54,759 nucleotides of DNA from Candidatus Blautia stercoravium (GCA_019114495.1 DXFK01000179.1:1-54759), one strand, 5' to 3'. Counted from the stretch's first letter, positions 7,605 through 17,359 are shown. The notes: generated by a model from the sequence alone, not told the origin. A program made the numbers and translations.

Positions 7605-8627
7605 CTATTTTACAGTAATGGTAAAGCTGTCCCCTGCGGGCTGGTAGTCATTGCTCATCTGCCCGCTGTCCTCAGGCATTTTTGCAATATACGGAGTGAG
7701 TGTAAGGGTCTGTGCATCGTCACTGACATAGCCATTATCCAGGGTGTCCACCTCCATGCAGCCAACACCCGCATGGACGGTACGTATGGAAAATTGTACC
7801 GGATTGCCAAGGTTATCCTCTCCTTTTAGGAGAATATCATAGCCGGGAGTTGTATCCGGTGTAGAGTTTTTAAAGTAAATCCGCTGTCCCATGGCATTAG
7901 ATGAATATTTGTAGAAGCGGATAGAGGTCTTATCCGGCAGCGTTATCTTGGTATCCAGGGAAACTGTATAAGTGGAAGCCATCAGGTCTTTTCCTGTAGC
8001 GGTGAAGGAAAAGCTGCCAATGCTTTTGCCGCCCATGGAATAGTGCAGCTCAATATCCAGATTTTGAGAGGCATCGATATTATCAAGAGACATTCTCCTG
8101 GAAGAGACTAGGTTATAGTCATCTGCCTGCTCCATTTCGCCGCTGGCGCCCCAGGAAACCATTTTGCCATTGATAAAGACATTAACATCTGCACGTGTGT
8201 CGCCCTGTTCAGGAAAGTTTTCAATCTTTTTGGGCAGAGTAAAGGTATCCGAAATGTAAAGGATGTTCTCATCTAAGACCGCATCGTTGAGAGTAACCGT
8301 ATATCCGTCTTTGCTTATGGATTTTCCTACAATGGTACGGTAAGGGGACAAATCCTTCTGAATCCCCAGAAGCTGGGAAAGGTTGTAAGTGACGGTCTTC
8401 ATACCGGCATATGCCATAAGCTGTGCAGAGGGAAAAAGCAGAGAGCCCCCAATAATACACACAACCGCAGCAGCGGCCACGTATTTTTTACGGCTGCGGC
8501 GGGAAACACGGCGGGAAGAAAACTGTTTTTTCCATTTTTTCATTTCCAAATCAGATACCTGGGGAATTTCATAGGAATCCGGCTGATTATCGATTTCGTT
8601 TAAAAGTGTATAAATCTGTTCATTCAT
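7605..8627 (-). CDS. DUF4179-domain anti-sigma-type membrane protein
   Basis: 340 residues. A cytoplasmic N-terminus of about 48 residues ends in a basic RRSRKK stretch. One membrane segment (YVAAAAVVCIIGGSLLF) follows, then AYAGMKTVTYNLSQLLG, the hallmark entry to the DUF4179 extracellular domain. DUF4179 proteins occur almost always next to ECF sigma genes and behave as anti-sigma factors. The same holds here: its start overlaps the stop of the sigma gene by four bases (ATGA). The signal sensed is unknown. Confidence 0.82.
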   Translation of the reverse strand: MNEQIYTLLNEIDNQPDSYEIPQVSDLEMKKWKKQFSSRRVSRRSRKKYVAAAAVVCIIGGSLLFPSAQLMAYAGMKTVTYNLSQLLGIQKDLSPYRTIVGKSISKDGYTVTLNDAVLDENILYISDTFTLPKKIENFPEQGDTRADVNVFINGKMVSWGASGEMEQADDYNLVSSRRMSLDNIDASQNLDIELHYSMGGKSIGSFSFTATGKDLMASTYTVSLDTKITLPDKTSIRFYKYSSNAMGQRIYFKNSTPDTTPGYDILLKGEDNLGNPVQFSIRTVHAGVGCMEVDTLDNGYVSDDAQTLTLTPYIAKMPEDSGQMSNDYQPAGDSFTITVK

Positions 8628-9214
8628 AAGCGAAGGCTCCTTTCACTGCTTGCGGAAAACAGGCTGCGAATCCGCTTCTTTCCTCTGGAAAGGCGGTTGT
8701 AAATCACAGGCTTTGCAAGACCGGTAGACTGGCTGACTTCCTCCATGTTTTCCTCTTCTATGTAGAGTCGGAGGAAAAGTTCCCGGTCTTTGGGTTTTAA
8801 GCAGGCGAGTATCTGTTGGGTTTCCTCTGAAAATTCTTCCTCTATGGACTGAAGCTCTTCAGAAACCGCTGTGTGTATCACGGGCTGTCCTGTTTCTTCC
8901 ATAGCCTCCCAGCTTGTTTCCAGCATACGAGAGGCATATTTTCTTTTGCAGTCCAGAGCTTTTAATCTGGCAACCCCTGCAATCCAGTTGGCAAATGGAT
9001 TTCTTTCCGGGTCGTAAGCGTCAATATGGTTCCATACAGCAAAGAAAACATCGTTTTGACATTCTTCCTCGTACTGAGGCAGACTTCCCAGATAACGGTG
9101 CACCACAGCTTTTACCAGACCGCCGTAATGCAGCATGCAATATTCCAGTGCTTTTTCCTGTTTCCGGCAAAGCAGCGGAATAAAATTTTCTTCCGTGACT
9201 TTCATGGCTGTCAT
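8624..9214 (-). CDS. ECF-type RNA polymerase sigma factor
   Basis: About 196 residues with sigma region 2 (residues ~25-90: VKAVVHRYLG, ECQNDVFFAVWNHIDAYDPERNPFANWIAGVARLKALDCKR) and region 4 (LKPKDRELFLRLYIEEENMEEVSQSTGLAKPVIYNRLSRGKKRIR). I chose the ATG at 9214 because AGAAGG sits five bases before it; ATGs at 9217 and 9205 are possible. Together with the DUF4179 partner it forms a two-gene envelope-stress-type unit. No obvious autoregulated promoter could be assigned by eye. Confidence 0.88.
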   Translation of the reverse strand: MTAMKVTEENFIPLLCRKQEKALEYCMLHYGGLVKAVVHRYLGSLPQYEEECQNDVFFAVWNHIDAYDPERNPFANWIAGVARLKALDCKRKYASRMLETSWEAMEETGQPVIHTAVSEELQSIEEEFSEETQQILACLKPKDRELFLRLYIEEENMEEVSQSTGLAKPVIYNRLSRGKKRIRSLFSASSERSLRL

Positions 9215-9287
9215 CATTCCCTTCTGTATTTTGTCTTATATTATATATTCGTTTCTTTTTTTGTATTTTCTATCATTTTTTAAAAAT

Positions 9288-10064
9288 TCAGTTCTTATCC
9301 GGTATTTGCCGGCCTTCGTGGTTCATGTGGTAGTTTTCCCTGTAAATCAACTGGGAAATCGGGACAAATTCATAGCCTTTATCCTGCAGAGTGGTAAGAA
9401 CTGTATCCAGGGCATCTTTGGTGTATTTGGCGCCGTTGTGGCAGAGAATGATACTGCCGTTGCCGAGATTCTTGTTTTCTGTAACCCGTTTGACAATGTC
9501 GTCAGCGCCGTAATCCTTCCAGTCCAGGGAGTCAATATTCCACTGGATGGGGTAATAGTTATTTTTGCGGGCATTGCTGACCACTTCGTTGTTGTAATCT
9601 CCGTAGGGAGGGCGGAAGAGGAACATATCATAGCCAGTCAGTTCTTTTACCTTATTATGTACGGTCATCAGTTCCTGGGTCTTTTCTTCATCGCTTAATT
9701 TCGTCATGTATTTGTGATTTTCGCTGTGATTGCCCAAATCATGCCCGGCCTCGTATATTTTTTTTACATCATCGGGATAGCTTTCAACCCAGCCTCCGGT
9801 CATAAAAAACGTGGCTTTTACGTTATGCTTGGCCAGAATATCCAGAATAGTTTGGGTGTCTTCATTGCCCCAAGCTGCGTCGAAACTGATAGAGATCTGC
9901 GGTTTTTCGGTTTCTACACAGTAAATCGGAAGTTCCCTGCCTCCGACAGAGCTGCTTACGGAGACAATATCCGGCAGGAGAGCATAAGCGCACAGAAAAA
10001 GCAGGCCCGCAAAGGAAAGTACCAAAGCAGTATTGAGTAGTTTTTTAGACAAAAGAAAATCCAC
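9288..10064 (-). CDS. Polysaccharide deacetylase (NodB domain), membrane-anchored
   Basis: 258 residues. An N-terminal membrane anchor (residues ~9-30) precedes a NodB homology domain: SISFDAAWG (metal-site Asp), GNHSENHKYMTKLS (the HxxxH metal pair), FRPPYGDYN, DSLDW and GSIILCHNG. This is the PdaA/PdaB class that deacetylates N-acetylglucosamine or N-acetylmuramic acid in peptidoglycan; PdaB-type enzymes act in sporulation. The first motif is FDAAWG rather than the commoner FDDGP, as in PdaB. The start given is GTG; a TTG at 10052 has better spacing to AAGGTGG and may be the real one. Confidence 0.85.
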   Translation of the reverse strand: MDFLLSKKLLNTALVLSFAGLLFLCAYALLPDIVSVSSSVGGRELPIYCVETEKPQISISFDAAWGNEDTQTILDILAKHNVKATFFMTGGWVESYPDDVKKIYEAGHDLGNHSENHKYMTKLSDEEKTQELMTVHNKVKELTGYDMFLFRPPYGDYNNEVVSNARKNNYYPIQWNIDSLDWKDYGADDIVKRVTENKNLGNGSIILCHNGAKYTKDALDTVLTTLQDKGYEFVPISQLIYRENYHMNHEGRQIPDKN

Positions 10065-10100
10065 CTTCAGAAGATTGGTTATCTACAGTTTATGACACAG

Positions 10101-10136
10101 AAAGGGAAAAAAGAACCGGGGCTAATAAGGCCCCGG
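10101..10136 (-). terminator. Terminator of the DUF3783 gene
   Basis: CCGGGGC (10116-10122) pairs with GCCCCGG (10130-10136). Read on the minus strand it is followed by a T-rich tract (complement of 10100-10115). Confidence 0.7.
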
Positions 10137-10192
10137 CAGTCCGTATTTACTTTTTGTTCTTGGATTCCCCATTATATATAGAAGAAACCTGT

Positions 10193-10585
10193 TTATTCTT
10201 CCTGATGAAGTCTCTGGTGTTCCTCAATTAACTCCTGAAAAAGTTGGATAAACGTCCAGAAACTGTTTTGGGAAGTAAGAATGGCTTTCAGTGCTACCTG
10301 GGGAATTTTGCCGTTCTTCATGGCAGCCAACAGGGTATCCAGATTTTCTTCGGAAAAATAACATAAGACCATCACTTCCTGAGAGATAGAGGGAAGTACT
10401 TCCAGAGGAGAAATTCTCTTCAAAGGAAATCCTTTCACTTTTGCCAGATAGCCTACGGTCTGCCGAAAATGGGCCGGCGTGACAGGCACCAGGGAAAAGC
10501 CCATACGGTTTATGGCTTTTTCCAGTAGTCTGCGCTTGTCCTCATGCCCGTTGTCATAGTAAAGTATGGTTGGTTTGCGGTTCAT
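10193..10585 (-). CDS. DUF3783-domain protein
   Basis: 130 residues with no membrane segment. The C-terminal half (VMVLCYFSEENLDTLLAAM, KIPQVALKAILTSQNSFWTFIQLFQELIEEH) fits DUF3783, a small uncharacterised family of Clostridia. The N-terminus (PTILYYDNGHEDKRRLLEKAINRMGF) looks like a response-regulator-like alpha/beta start but lacks the phospho-acceptor pattern. It is monocistronic with its own terminator and is divergent from the BTAD-AAA regulator. The function is unknown. Confidence 0.7.
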   Translation of the reverse strand: MNRKPTILYYDNGHEDKRRLLEKAINRMGFSLVPVTPAHFRQTVGYLAKVKGFPLKRISPLEVLPSISQEVMVLCYFSEENLDTLLAAMKNGKIPQVALKAILTSQNSFWTFIQLFQELIEEHQRLHQEE

Positions 10586-10705
10586 GTTTCGTCCCCCTAA
10601 TGCGTATGTGATACTGTAATCATATACTTTAAGAGAAAAATTTTCAATGGAATTTCTGGGAAATTTGAAGAATGTTTTAGACGAATTTTTTGCGCTTTGC
10701 TTTTG

Positions 10706-10734
10706 TTGACATTGGACATAGAGATTAGTATACT
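10706..10734 (+). promoter_or_regulatory. Sigma-A promoter of the BTAD-AAA regulator
   Basis: TTGACA at 10706-10711 and TATACT at 10729-10734, spacer exactly 17 bp, 30 bases before the TTG start. Confidence 0.85.
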
Positions 10735-10764
10735 TAGGAGTATATAGAATGTGAGGGATAGAAT

Positions 10765-13635
10765 TTGGATAAAATCAAGGTACATCTTTTGGGCAGACCA
10801 TATGTAGAAGCAAACGGGGAAAGAGTGAATTTTCCTTACAAGAAAGCAGAAGGATTTTTCTATTATCTGTGCGTGAAAAAGACTGCTACAAGAGAAGAAA
10901 TTATTTATGTGCTCTGGGGAGCCGACAATGAAAATGTAGGGCGGAAAAATCTGCGGGAAGCCGTTTATCAGATAAAAAAACTGTTGGGAAAGGAAATACT
11001 GGTGACTGCGGGACATACCAGTATTTCCCTGAATCCGGAATGTATGCCGGAGATTGACTGGGACAGCATTACAGAGGAGAATATTCTGGAACATGAGGAA
11101 GAAGGTTTCCTGTCTCATTTTCATATTAAAAACAGCTATGAATTTGAGGAATGGGTAGACGCTATGCAGGAGCAGTACAACCAGTCCTTTATCAAGTCTG
11201 TCCGTCAAAGACTTTATGAGGCCGATGCGGTGAAAGATATGTCTCAGATACAGAAATACAGCAATATTCTGTTAAAGTATGACCCTTATAATGAAAAGCT
11301 TTATCAGGAGGTTATGGATATTTACGCGTCCGGGGGCAATTACAATATGGCCATTAAGCTGTATTATGATTTGGAAAAAGTGCTGGAGGAAGAACTGGGA
11401 GTAGAGCCTTCCCCGGAAGTTACGGAGTTGTTTCACCGTATTTTCAATGTGAAGGGAAATATTGCCGTGGATAACAGCAGTTGGAATTTGCCTTTTACGG
11501 GGAGAACAGAGGAAATCTACCGTATCAGCGAGTGCCTTACCGGTTCAGGAAAATGGCCTCACCCCCAGTGCGTTGCTATAGGAGGAGAAGAAGGGGTGGG
11601 GAAATCCGCCCTTTTGGAAAAGACCAGGCAGATGGTAAAAGGGTATCAGATGGTGTGCTTGTATGCGGCTTGCTATAAAGACGAAAGCGAATTTTTCCTC
11701 CGTCCCTGGAATGATATTTTCTGGGAAATTGAGCAGTGCATGGAAAGTGGGCTTCTGGAACGGGATATTACGGATGATGAGAGAGGGAAGCTGAAAAAAG
11801 TGCTGAAGGGAATCCTCTCTGAAGGAAATGAAAAAATGGGACGGCTGACCTATCAGATTATGGAACAGTCGGTGCTGGAAATGTTTCGGCGGATTGTGCA
11901 GCGTCATAAAGTGGTTCTGTTTTTTGACGATATTCAGTACATGGACCAGATGAGTTTCCAGCTTTTGAATCGTGTGCTTCTCACTATTGGTACGGACCGG
12001 ATTCTGCTGATGTGCACCTACAGCCAGGACAGCGATACAAAGGTTATGGAAGCCCTGGAAAAGCTGATGAAAAAGGACTGTCTGCAGGTTATTGCCTTGA
12101 ATTCGTTCACAAAAAAGGAAACAGATGAGTTGTTGCACCGGTATCTGCCCCAATTGGACAAAGAAGAGGAAAAACGGGAGAATATTTACCAGATGACAGA
12201 CGGAAATGCCTTTTTCCTTATGGAACTCATGAATCTCATTAAAGAAAAGGGCTACACCCTGGAAATTTCTCCTAAGTCCACCAATGTGATCAAGGCCCGG
12301 CTGGCAGAACTCCCCCAGATGGAGACAGAAGTTCTGGAGTGCCTGTCTCTTTTTCCGGAGAAAATCAGTATCGAGGAATTGGAACTTTTGCTTCCGGGCA
12401 TAGACCGGCTGACTTTGATTCAGGTCCTGGAACGACTCCAGGAGAGGAGACTCATTAAGGAAATGCTGGTGGGCTGGAACATTTATTATAAGTTTGTTCA
12501 CCGGATTTTCAGAGAATATCTGTATGAACGGCAAAGTGTAGGCAAACGGCGCATGTACCACCAGATACTGGCGGAATACTACGAAAGCCAGGCGGAGACG
12601 AAAAAAAATTTCGAGTGTCTTCCAATGATTATTCACCACTATGAGAGATGCCATAACCAGGTGAAAACATACGAGTATAAGATAAAATACCTGAAAGAAT
12701 ACTATACCATTGTGAACGAGAATTTTCCTGTACTTCATTGGGAGATCGAATATGGCGATGATGAATTCGGCGTTACGGCAGGGGCGGCAGAGATGCTGGC
12801 TCTGGCGGAGGAGGTCATTCGTCTGGAAAACAATTCTCATCAGGCACAGGAAATGAAGATGGAAATGTATTACGTCAAGGGGCGTTACAAAATTGCAGTG
12901 GGAGAATACGATACAGGAATTTCCTGTATTGTAAAAAGTATGGAACTGGCAGAGCACCTGGGAGAAAAGAAAATGCTGCTGAATAATTTCAAGCAGATGA
13001 TTTTTTATGGTATTCAGGTGGAAGATTTGGCTCGAGTGGAGGAATATGTAAACAGAGGACTGGAGTTTCTGGATAAAGAAGAACAGCCTGCGGAGGAAAA
13101 AGGTGTCTTTACCAGACTGAAAGGGTGGTATCTGCTGCATAAAGGCGCATACCAAGAGGCGGAGAAAACGCTGAATGAGGCCATGGAACTTTTCCGCACC
13201 TGCGCAGAGGAAAAAGAGCATTTCCGCATGAGCATTGCCGCCTGCCACGGATATCTGGGAGATATTAAGAGACAGCAGGAGGATTTGGAAGCAGCCGTTA
13301 CCTGCTATACAAAGGCAGTGGAAATGGGAACCGGAAAAGTAATCACCAACGGTCTGGGACAGTTTTATTCTGGTCTGGGACAGATTTTTTATCTGCAGCA
13401 GCAGGATAAACTGGCAGAAGAATATCTGGAAAAAGCCGTTTCCTGTTTGAAACGACATGGATATTACTGGGGCCTGGAGAGAGCAGAGGCTTACATGGCC
13501 ATGCTTCTTTGGAGAGAGAACAGAAAAGAAGAAGCCAGGGAATATTACCGTGACAGCAAAGAGTTGTCAGATAAAATCAAAAACCCCACAACCATGCGGC
13601 TTTTGGAAGAAATTCAGTCTTACATTACAAAGTGA
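10765..13635 (+). CDS. Large BTAD/AAA-type transcriptional regulator with TPR tail
   Basis: 956 residues starting at TTG with a GAGGGA site eight bases before. Domains in order: an OmpR-like winged helix (residues ~1-95: LREAVYQIKKLLG), a bacterial transcriptional activator domain of helical repeats (~100-235, ending EELGVEPSPEVTELF), an ATPase module with Walker A GGEEGVGKS (273-281) and Walker B VVLFFDDIQ (~383-391), a winged-helix region, and C-terminal TPR-like helices. This is the SARP/LAL-like architecture of STAND ATPase regulators. It is divergent from the DUF3783 gene and 190 bases upstream of hutH, so control of histidine use is possible but unproven. Confidence 0.85.
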   Translation: MDKIKVHLLGRPYVEANGERVNFPYKKAEGFFYYLCVKKTATREEIIYVLWGADNENVGRKNLREAVYQIKKLLGKEILVTAGHTSISLNPECMPEIDWDSITEENILEHEEEGFLSHFHIKNSYEFEEWVDAMQEQYNQSFIKSVRQRLYEADAVKDMSQIQKYSNILLKYDPYNEKLYQEVMDIYASGGNYNMAIKLYYDLEKVLEEELGVEPSPEVTELFHRIFNVKGNIAVDNSSWNLPFTGRTEEIYRISECLTGSGKWPHPQCVAIGGEEGVGKSALLEKTRQMVKGYQMVCLYAACYKDESEFFLRPWNDIFWEIEQCMESGLLERDITDDERGKLKKVLKGILSEGNEKMGRLTYQIMEQSVLEMFRRIVQRHKVVLFFDDIQYMDQMSFQLLNRVLLTIGTDRILLMCTYSQDSDTKVMEALEKLMKKDCLQVIALNSFTKKETDELLHRYLPQLDKEEEKRENIYQMTDGNAFFLMELMNLIKEKGYTLEISPKSTNVIKARLAELPQMETEVLECLSLFPEKISIEELELLLPGIDRLTLIQVLERLQERRLIKEMLVGWNIYYKFVHRIFREYLYERQSVGKRRMYHQILAEYYESQAETKKNFECLPMIIHHYERCHNQVKTYEYKIKYLKEYYTIVNENFPVLHWEIEYGDDEFGVTAGAAEMLALAEEVIRLENNSHQAQEMKMEMYYVKGRYKIAVGEYDTGISCIVKSMELAEHLGEKKMLLNNFKQMIFYGIQVEDLARVEEYVNRGLEFLDKEEQPAEEKGVFTRLKGWYLLHKGAYQEAEKTLNEAMELFRTCAEEKEHFRMSIAACHGYLGDIKRQQEDLEAAVTCYTKAVEMGTGKVITNGLGQFYSGLGQIFYLQQQDKLAEEYLEKAVSCLKRHGYYWGLERAEAYMAMLLWRENRKEEAREYYRDSKELSDKIKNPTTMRLLEEIQSYITK

Positions 13636-13782
13636 ATTTATTGTGCTAATATAGTGAAGTTGTACATTTGTATCGCGATGTCATACTATGATGATGTAGA
13701 TAAACACAAACATTTTACAAAAAGTACAAAAATACATTATGCAAAATGACATTTATTGACGCTTTTTTGACACCTAAATCTG

Positions 13783-13788
13783 TATAAT
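13783..13788 (+). promoter_or_regulatory. Probable -10 element of the hutH promoter
   Basis: A consensus TATAAT 37 bases before the hutH ATG. The -35 is ambiguous: TTGACG (13756-13761) is 21 bp away and TTGACA (13767-13772) only 10 bp, so an activator may be needed. The stretch 13636-13782 is A/T-rich and otherwise shows nothing. Confidence 0.4.
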
Positions 13789-13824
13789 TACACATACAAT
13801 ATATATAGGAAAAGAGGGTGCGAT

Positions 13825-15360
13825 ATGAGTAATATTGTAATCACGGGAAAAGACCTGACACTGGAGCAGATTGCTGCCATTTGTCGTGGTCATGCGAAAA
13901 TCGAATTAGCAGAAGAAGCAAAACAGAACATCATCGAATCCAGAAAGGTAGTTGATGACCTGGTTGCGGAAGAAAAGGTTGTATACGGAATTACTACTGG
14001 GTTTGGTAAGTTCAGTGATGTGGTAATTTCACAGGACCAGTGTAAAGCACTTCAGAAAAACCTGATTATTACACATGCGGTAGGTGCTGGAAATCCGTTC
14101 TCAGAAGATATTGCAAGGGGAATTATGCTTCTTCGTATTAACAATCTTGTAAAAGGATTCTCAGGTATCCGTCTGGAAACTGTACAGACTATGGTTGATA
14201 TGCTGAACAAAGGCGTGACAGCCTTTATTCCGGAAAAAGGTTCTTTAGGTGCTTCCGGTGACCTTGCACCATTGTCACATATGGTTCTGCCAATGCTGGG
14301 ACTTGGTATGGCTTACTACGAAGGCGAACTTCTTCCGGGCGCAGAAGCAATGAAACGTGCAGGTATTCCTACGATTGAATTATCTGCAAAAGAAGGTCTG
14401 GCTTTAAACAATGGTACACAGGCTATGACTTCTGCAGGTTCTCTTGCACTTTATGATGCACTGAACTTGCTGAAGGTAGCAGATATTGCTGACGCTCTTT
14501 GCTTTGAAGCACAGAACGGTGTGGTAGACGCCTTAGACCACAGAGTACACGATGTACGTCCGCATTCCGGACAGCTTGCTACTGCAAGAAACCTTCTGAA
14601 ATTGCTGGAAGGCAGCAAAAATACTACACGCCAGGGTGAAATCCGCGTACAGGACGCTTATTCCTTAAGATGTTCACCGCAGATTCACGGCGCAAGCAAA
14701 GATGCCATCAACTATGTATTAGATAGAGTAAATATTGAAATCAATTCTGTAACAGATAACCCGATTATCTTCAAGGAAGACCGTGCAGGTATTTCAGGCG
14801 GCAACTTCCACGGTCAGCCAATGGCGCTTAGCTTTGACTTCCTTGGTATCGGTGTAGCTGAACTGGCAAACGTTTCTGAAAGACGTATTGAGCGTCTGGT
14901 AAACCCGGCATACAGTGATTTGCCTGCATTCCTTACACCACACGGTGGAGTTTGCTCCGGTTTCATGATCGTTCAGTACTCAGCGGCGGCATTAGTATCT
15001 GAAAACAAGGTTCTTGCACATCCTGCATCTGTTGATAGTATTCCGTCTTCTGCAGGTCAGGAAGACCATGTATCCATGGGTACGATTGCAGCAAGAAAAG
15101 CTGGAGAGATTGCTAAGAACGTAAGACGTGTTCTTGCTATGGAATTGATGGTTGCCTGCCAGGGTATCGATATGAGAGGAAACAAAGGTCTTGGTAAAGG
15201 TACACAGGCTGCTTATGATTTAGTTCGTAAACAGGTAGCAACTTTAGATGATGACCGCGAATTATACGGTGACATCAACTACTGCGAAGAAATCATTGAA
15301 AATGGTTCTCTGATTAAAGCAGTTGAGGAAGCTATCGGTCAGGCAATCGAAACAAGATAA
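13825..15360 (+). CDS. hutH: Histidine ammonia-lyase
   Basis: 511 residues, the normal length. It converts L-histidine to urocanate and ammonia, the first step of histidine degradation. The MIO prosthetic group forms from Ala-Ser-Gly in SLGASGDLAPLSH (residues ~143-145). YGITTGFGKFSDV near the N-terminus and later family blocks (NALNNGTQAMTSAG-like, SVTDNP, GGNFHG, SSAGQEDHVSMG) are intact. AGAGGG precedes the ATG. The NhaC-type transporter gene follows after 93 bases. No urocanase, imidazolonepropionase or formiminoglutamate genes are in the window. Confidence 0.95.
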   Translation: MSNIVITGKDLTLEQIAAICRGHAKIELAEEAKQNIIESRKVVDDLVAEEKVVYGITTGFGKFSDVVISQDQCKALQKNLIITHAVGAGNPFSEDIARGIMLLRINNLVKGFSGIRLETVQTMVDMLNKGVTAFIPEKGSLGASGDLAPLSHMVLPMLGLGMAYYEGELLPGAEAMKRAGIPTIELSAKEGLALNNGTQAMTSAGSLALYDALNLLKVADIADALCFEAQNGVVDALDHRVHDVRPHSGQLATARNLLKLLEGSKNTTRQGEIRVQDAYSLRCSPQIHGASKDAINYVLDRVNIEINSVTDNPIIFKEDRAGISGGNFHGQPMALSFDFLGIGVAELANVSERRIERLVNPAYSDLPAFLTPHGGVCSGFMIVQYSAAALVSENKVLAHPASVDSIPSSAGQEDHVSMGTIAARKAGEIAKNVRRVLAMELMVACQGIDMRGNKGLGKGTQAAYDLVRKQVATLDDDRELYGDINYCEEIIENGSLIKAVEEAIGQAIETR

Positions 15361-15453
15361 AACAAAAACTTATATTGCGGGTGCGGTGCCGCGGCATTTG
15401 GAGAGGGACCCCTTTAGCTGCGGCATCAAGGTAAAAAAGAGGGAGGTTTATTT

Positions 15454-16773
15454 ATGGAAAATTTACTTAATCCTGTTATTGTGGCAGTCGTACTTCTCTG
15501 TGTGCTCTGCCTGCTGAAAATCAACGTACTTTTATCCATGCTGGTATCTCTGTTTGTAGCAGGTCTGGTAGGCGGCATGAGTATTGGAGCTATTAAAGAT
15601 TCCATGTTGGCCGGTCTCGGCGGAAATGGAGAGACAGCTCTTGCGTATATTCTGTTAGGAACCTTGGCTGCATGTCTGGCAACCACTGGAATCACAGAAA
15701 TTCTTTCCAAAAAAATTGCGAAAGCAGTAGGAGGCAATAAATGGGCATTAATCATTACATTGCTTATTATTGCCTGCTTATCACAAAACTTGATTCCAAT
15801 TCATATTGCATATATTCCAATTTTGGTTCCGCCGTTACTGGTACTCATGAATAAGATGAAATTGGATAGACGCGGTGTGGCATGTACCATTGCTTTTGGT
15901 CATAAAGCGCCGTATATTGCGATTCCTTTTGGATTTGGTTTGATTTTCATGGGCATTATCCGAGATAATATAAATGCCAATGTGCAGGAAGACTGGGGTT
16001 GGCATGTAACCATCAGTGATATTACGTCTGTAAACTGGCTGCTTGCAGTTGCTATGATTATTGGTCTTGCAATTGCAGTGTTCATTACATACAGAAAACC
16101 TCGTGAGTACAAAGACATAGCGTTAGAGAATGTAAAAGAAACAGGAGATTTAACGCTGAAATATGAACATTGGGTAACAATTGCAGCATTGATAGTCGTT
16201 GTTATTGCTCAGTTTATCTGGCAATCTTTGCCGGTAGCTGCTCTCGCAGGTCTGTTGGTAATCTTTATCTTCCGCGCTATTAAGCCCACAGATATTGATG
16301 CACAGTTCCAGGAGGGTGTTAAATTAATGGGATTCATCTCGTTCGTTATGTTAGTGGCAGGCGGATTTGCACAGGTTTTGAAAGATACAGGTGCAGTAGA
16401 TGAATTGGTAAAAAGTTCTATCGGCCTGATGGGCGGAAATAAGATAATTGCAGCCACCATTATTACGTTAATTGGTTTGTTGGTAACTATGGGTATTGGT
16501 ACTTCCTTTGGAACTGTTCCTGTATTAGCTGTATTGTATGTTCCTCTGTGCCATCAGATTGGTTTCTCACCAGCAGCAACAATCGTTCTGATGTCAGCAG
16601 CAGCGGCTCTTGGAGATGCTGGTTCACCTGCATCAGATACTACGCTTGGACCTACATCCGGTCTGAATGCCGACGGTCAGCATGACCATATCTGGGATAC
16701 CTGTGTACCAACATTCTTACACTTCAATATTCCACTGATGATAGCAGCAATCATTGCAGCTCAGTTCTTATAA
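15454..16773 (+). CDS. NhaC-type Na+/H+ antiporter-family transporter, probable histidine carrier
   Basis: 439 residues, strongly hydrophobic, with about 11-12 membrane segments. It has ion-transporter-family features such as the paired broken-helix regions (IAFGHKAPYIAIPFGFG and GDAGSPASDTTLGPTSG). Members of this superfamily placed in hut loci are usually assumed to carry histidine, but substrate specificity is inferred only from the neighbour hutH. GGGAGG precedes the ATG by eight bases. It is followed by a strong terminator, so hutH and this gene form one unit. Confidence 0.8.
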   Translation: MENLLNPVIVAVVLLCVLCLLKINVLLSMLVSLFVAGLVGGMSIGAIKDSMLAGLGGNGETALAYILLGTLAACLATTGITEILSKKIAKAVGGNKWALIITLLIIACLSQNLIPIHIAYIPILVPPLLVLMNKMKLDRRGVACTIAFGHKAPYIAIPFGFGLIFMGIIRDNINANVQEDWGWHVTISDITSVNWLLAVAMIIGLAIAVFITYRKPREYKDIALENVKETGDLTLKYEHWVTIAALIVVVIAQFIWQSLPVAALAGLLVIFIFRAIKPTDIDAQFQEGVKLMGFISFVMLVAGGFAQVLKDTGAVDELVKSSIGLMGGNKIIAATIITLIGLLVTMGIGTSFGTVPVLAVLYVPLCHQIGFSPAATIVLMSAAAALGDAGSPASDTTLGPTSGLNADGQHDHIWDTCVPTFLHFNIPLMIAAIIAAQFL

Positions 16774-16865
16774 GAGTAGGACGTGGATGTTCGATAATCT
16801 GATTCGGCACCCGTTACACTTATATATACAATAGATAGCAATCGTCTATTGTAATGTCATGCAAG

Positions 16866-16904
16866 AAGAATCTGTTCCGTCGCCTGCGGAGCAGATTCTT
16901 TTTT
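16866..16904 (+). terminator. Terminator of the hutH operon
   Basis: A 14-bp stem (16866-16879 with 16887-16900), loop TCGCCTG, followed by six T. It ends the hutH-transporter transcript. Confidence 0.9.
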
Positions 16905-17036
16905 ACCAGTAAAAAAATTAAAAACTTTACAAATTTAGTCTGGAAACTTTTGAAAAACTGTGGTAGACTGAATAAGAACTGAAAAATGAATTTCAGAAAA
17001 CATGAAAAAACGAATTTTAATAGGAGGTATTTAATC

Positions 17037-17198
17037 ATGAAAAAATATGTATGTGAACCATGCGGATATGTATATGACCCTGAATTAGGAGATCCGGATA
17101 ACGGAATCGAACCGGGAACAGCTTTTGAAGACATTCCCGAAGATTGGGTATGCCCAGTCTGTGGTATGGGAAAAGAAGAATTTGTAGAGGAAGACTAA
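17037..17198 (+). CDS. Rubredoxin
   Basis: A 53-residue iron protein with the two Cys pairs CEPC (6, 9) and CPVC (39, 42) that bind one Fe. [31 protein letters not shown] is textbook rubredoxin. It transfers single electrons, in anaerobes often to oxygen- or peroxide-detoxifying enzymes. I used the ATG at 17037 because TAGGAGG sits nine bases before; the longer frame from 16986 adds residues not found in rubredoxins. It is a single-gene unit with a terminator after it. Confidence 0.95.
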   Translation: MKKYVCEPCGYVYDPELGDPDNGIEPGTAFEDIPEDWVCPVCGMGKEEFVEED

Positions 17199-17240
17199 TT
17201 CCACATACAAACAGCAAAGTCAGTAAAAGAACAGGAAAAG

Positions 17241-17276
17241 GAGAAATTTCCCACAGGGGAGGTTTCTTCTTTTTTG
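17241..17276 (+). terminator. Terminator after rubredoxin
   Basis: AGAAATTTCCC pairs with GGGAGGTTTCT (with G-U pairs) around an ACAG loop, followed by a T-rich run. Confidence 0.75.
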
Positions 17277-17359
17277 CTTTTTGGTAGAAATCTGTTTGCG
17301 AAAAAGGCGAAATTGCTTTAATATAGTGGTAATGGATTTTACACAGGAGGAGCAAAGGG

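Noticed and set aside
11545..13458. A 637-codon open frame on the minus strand
   Set aside because: It is the antisense shadow of the BTAD-AAA regulator. The composition is unnaturally rich in Phe, His, Leu and Gln, there is no ribosome-binding site, and no domain is recognisable.
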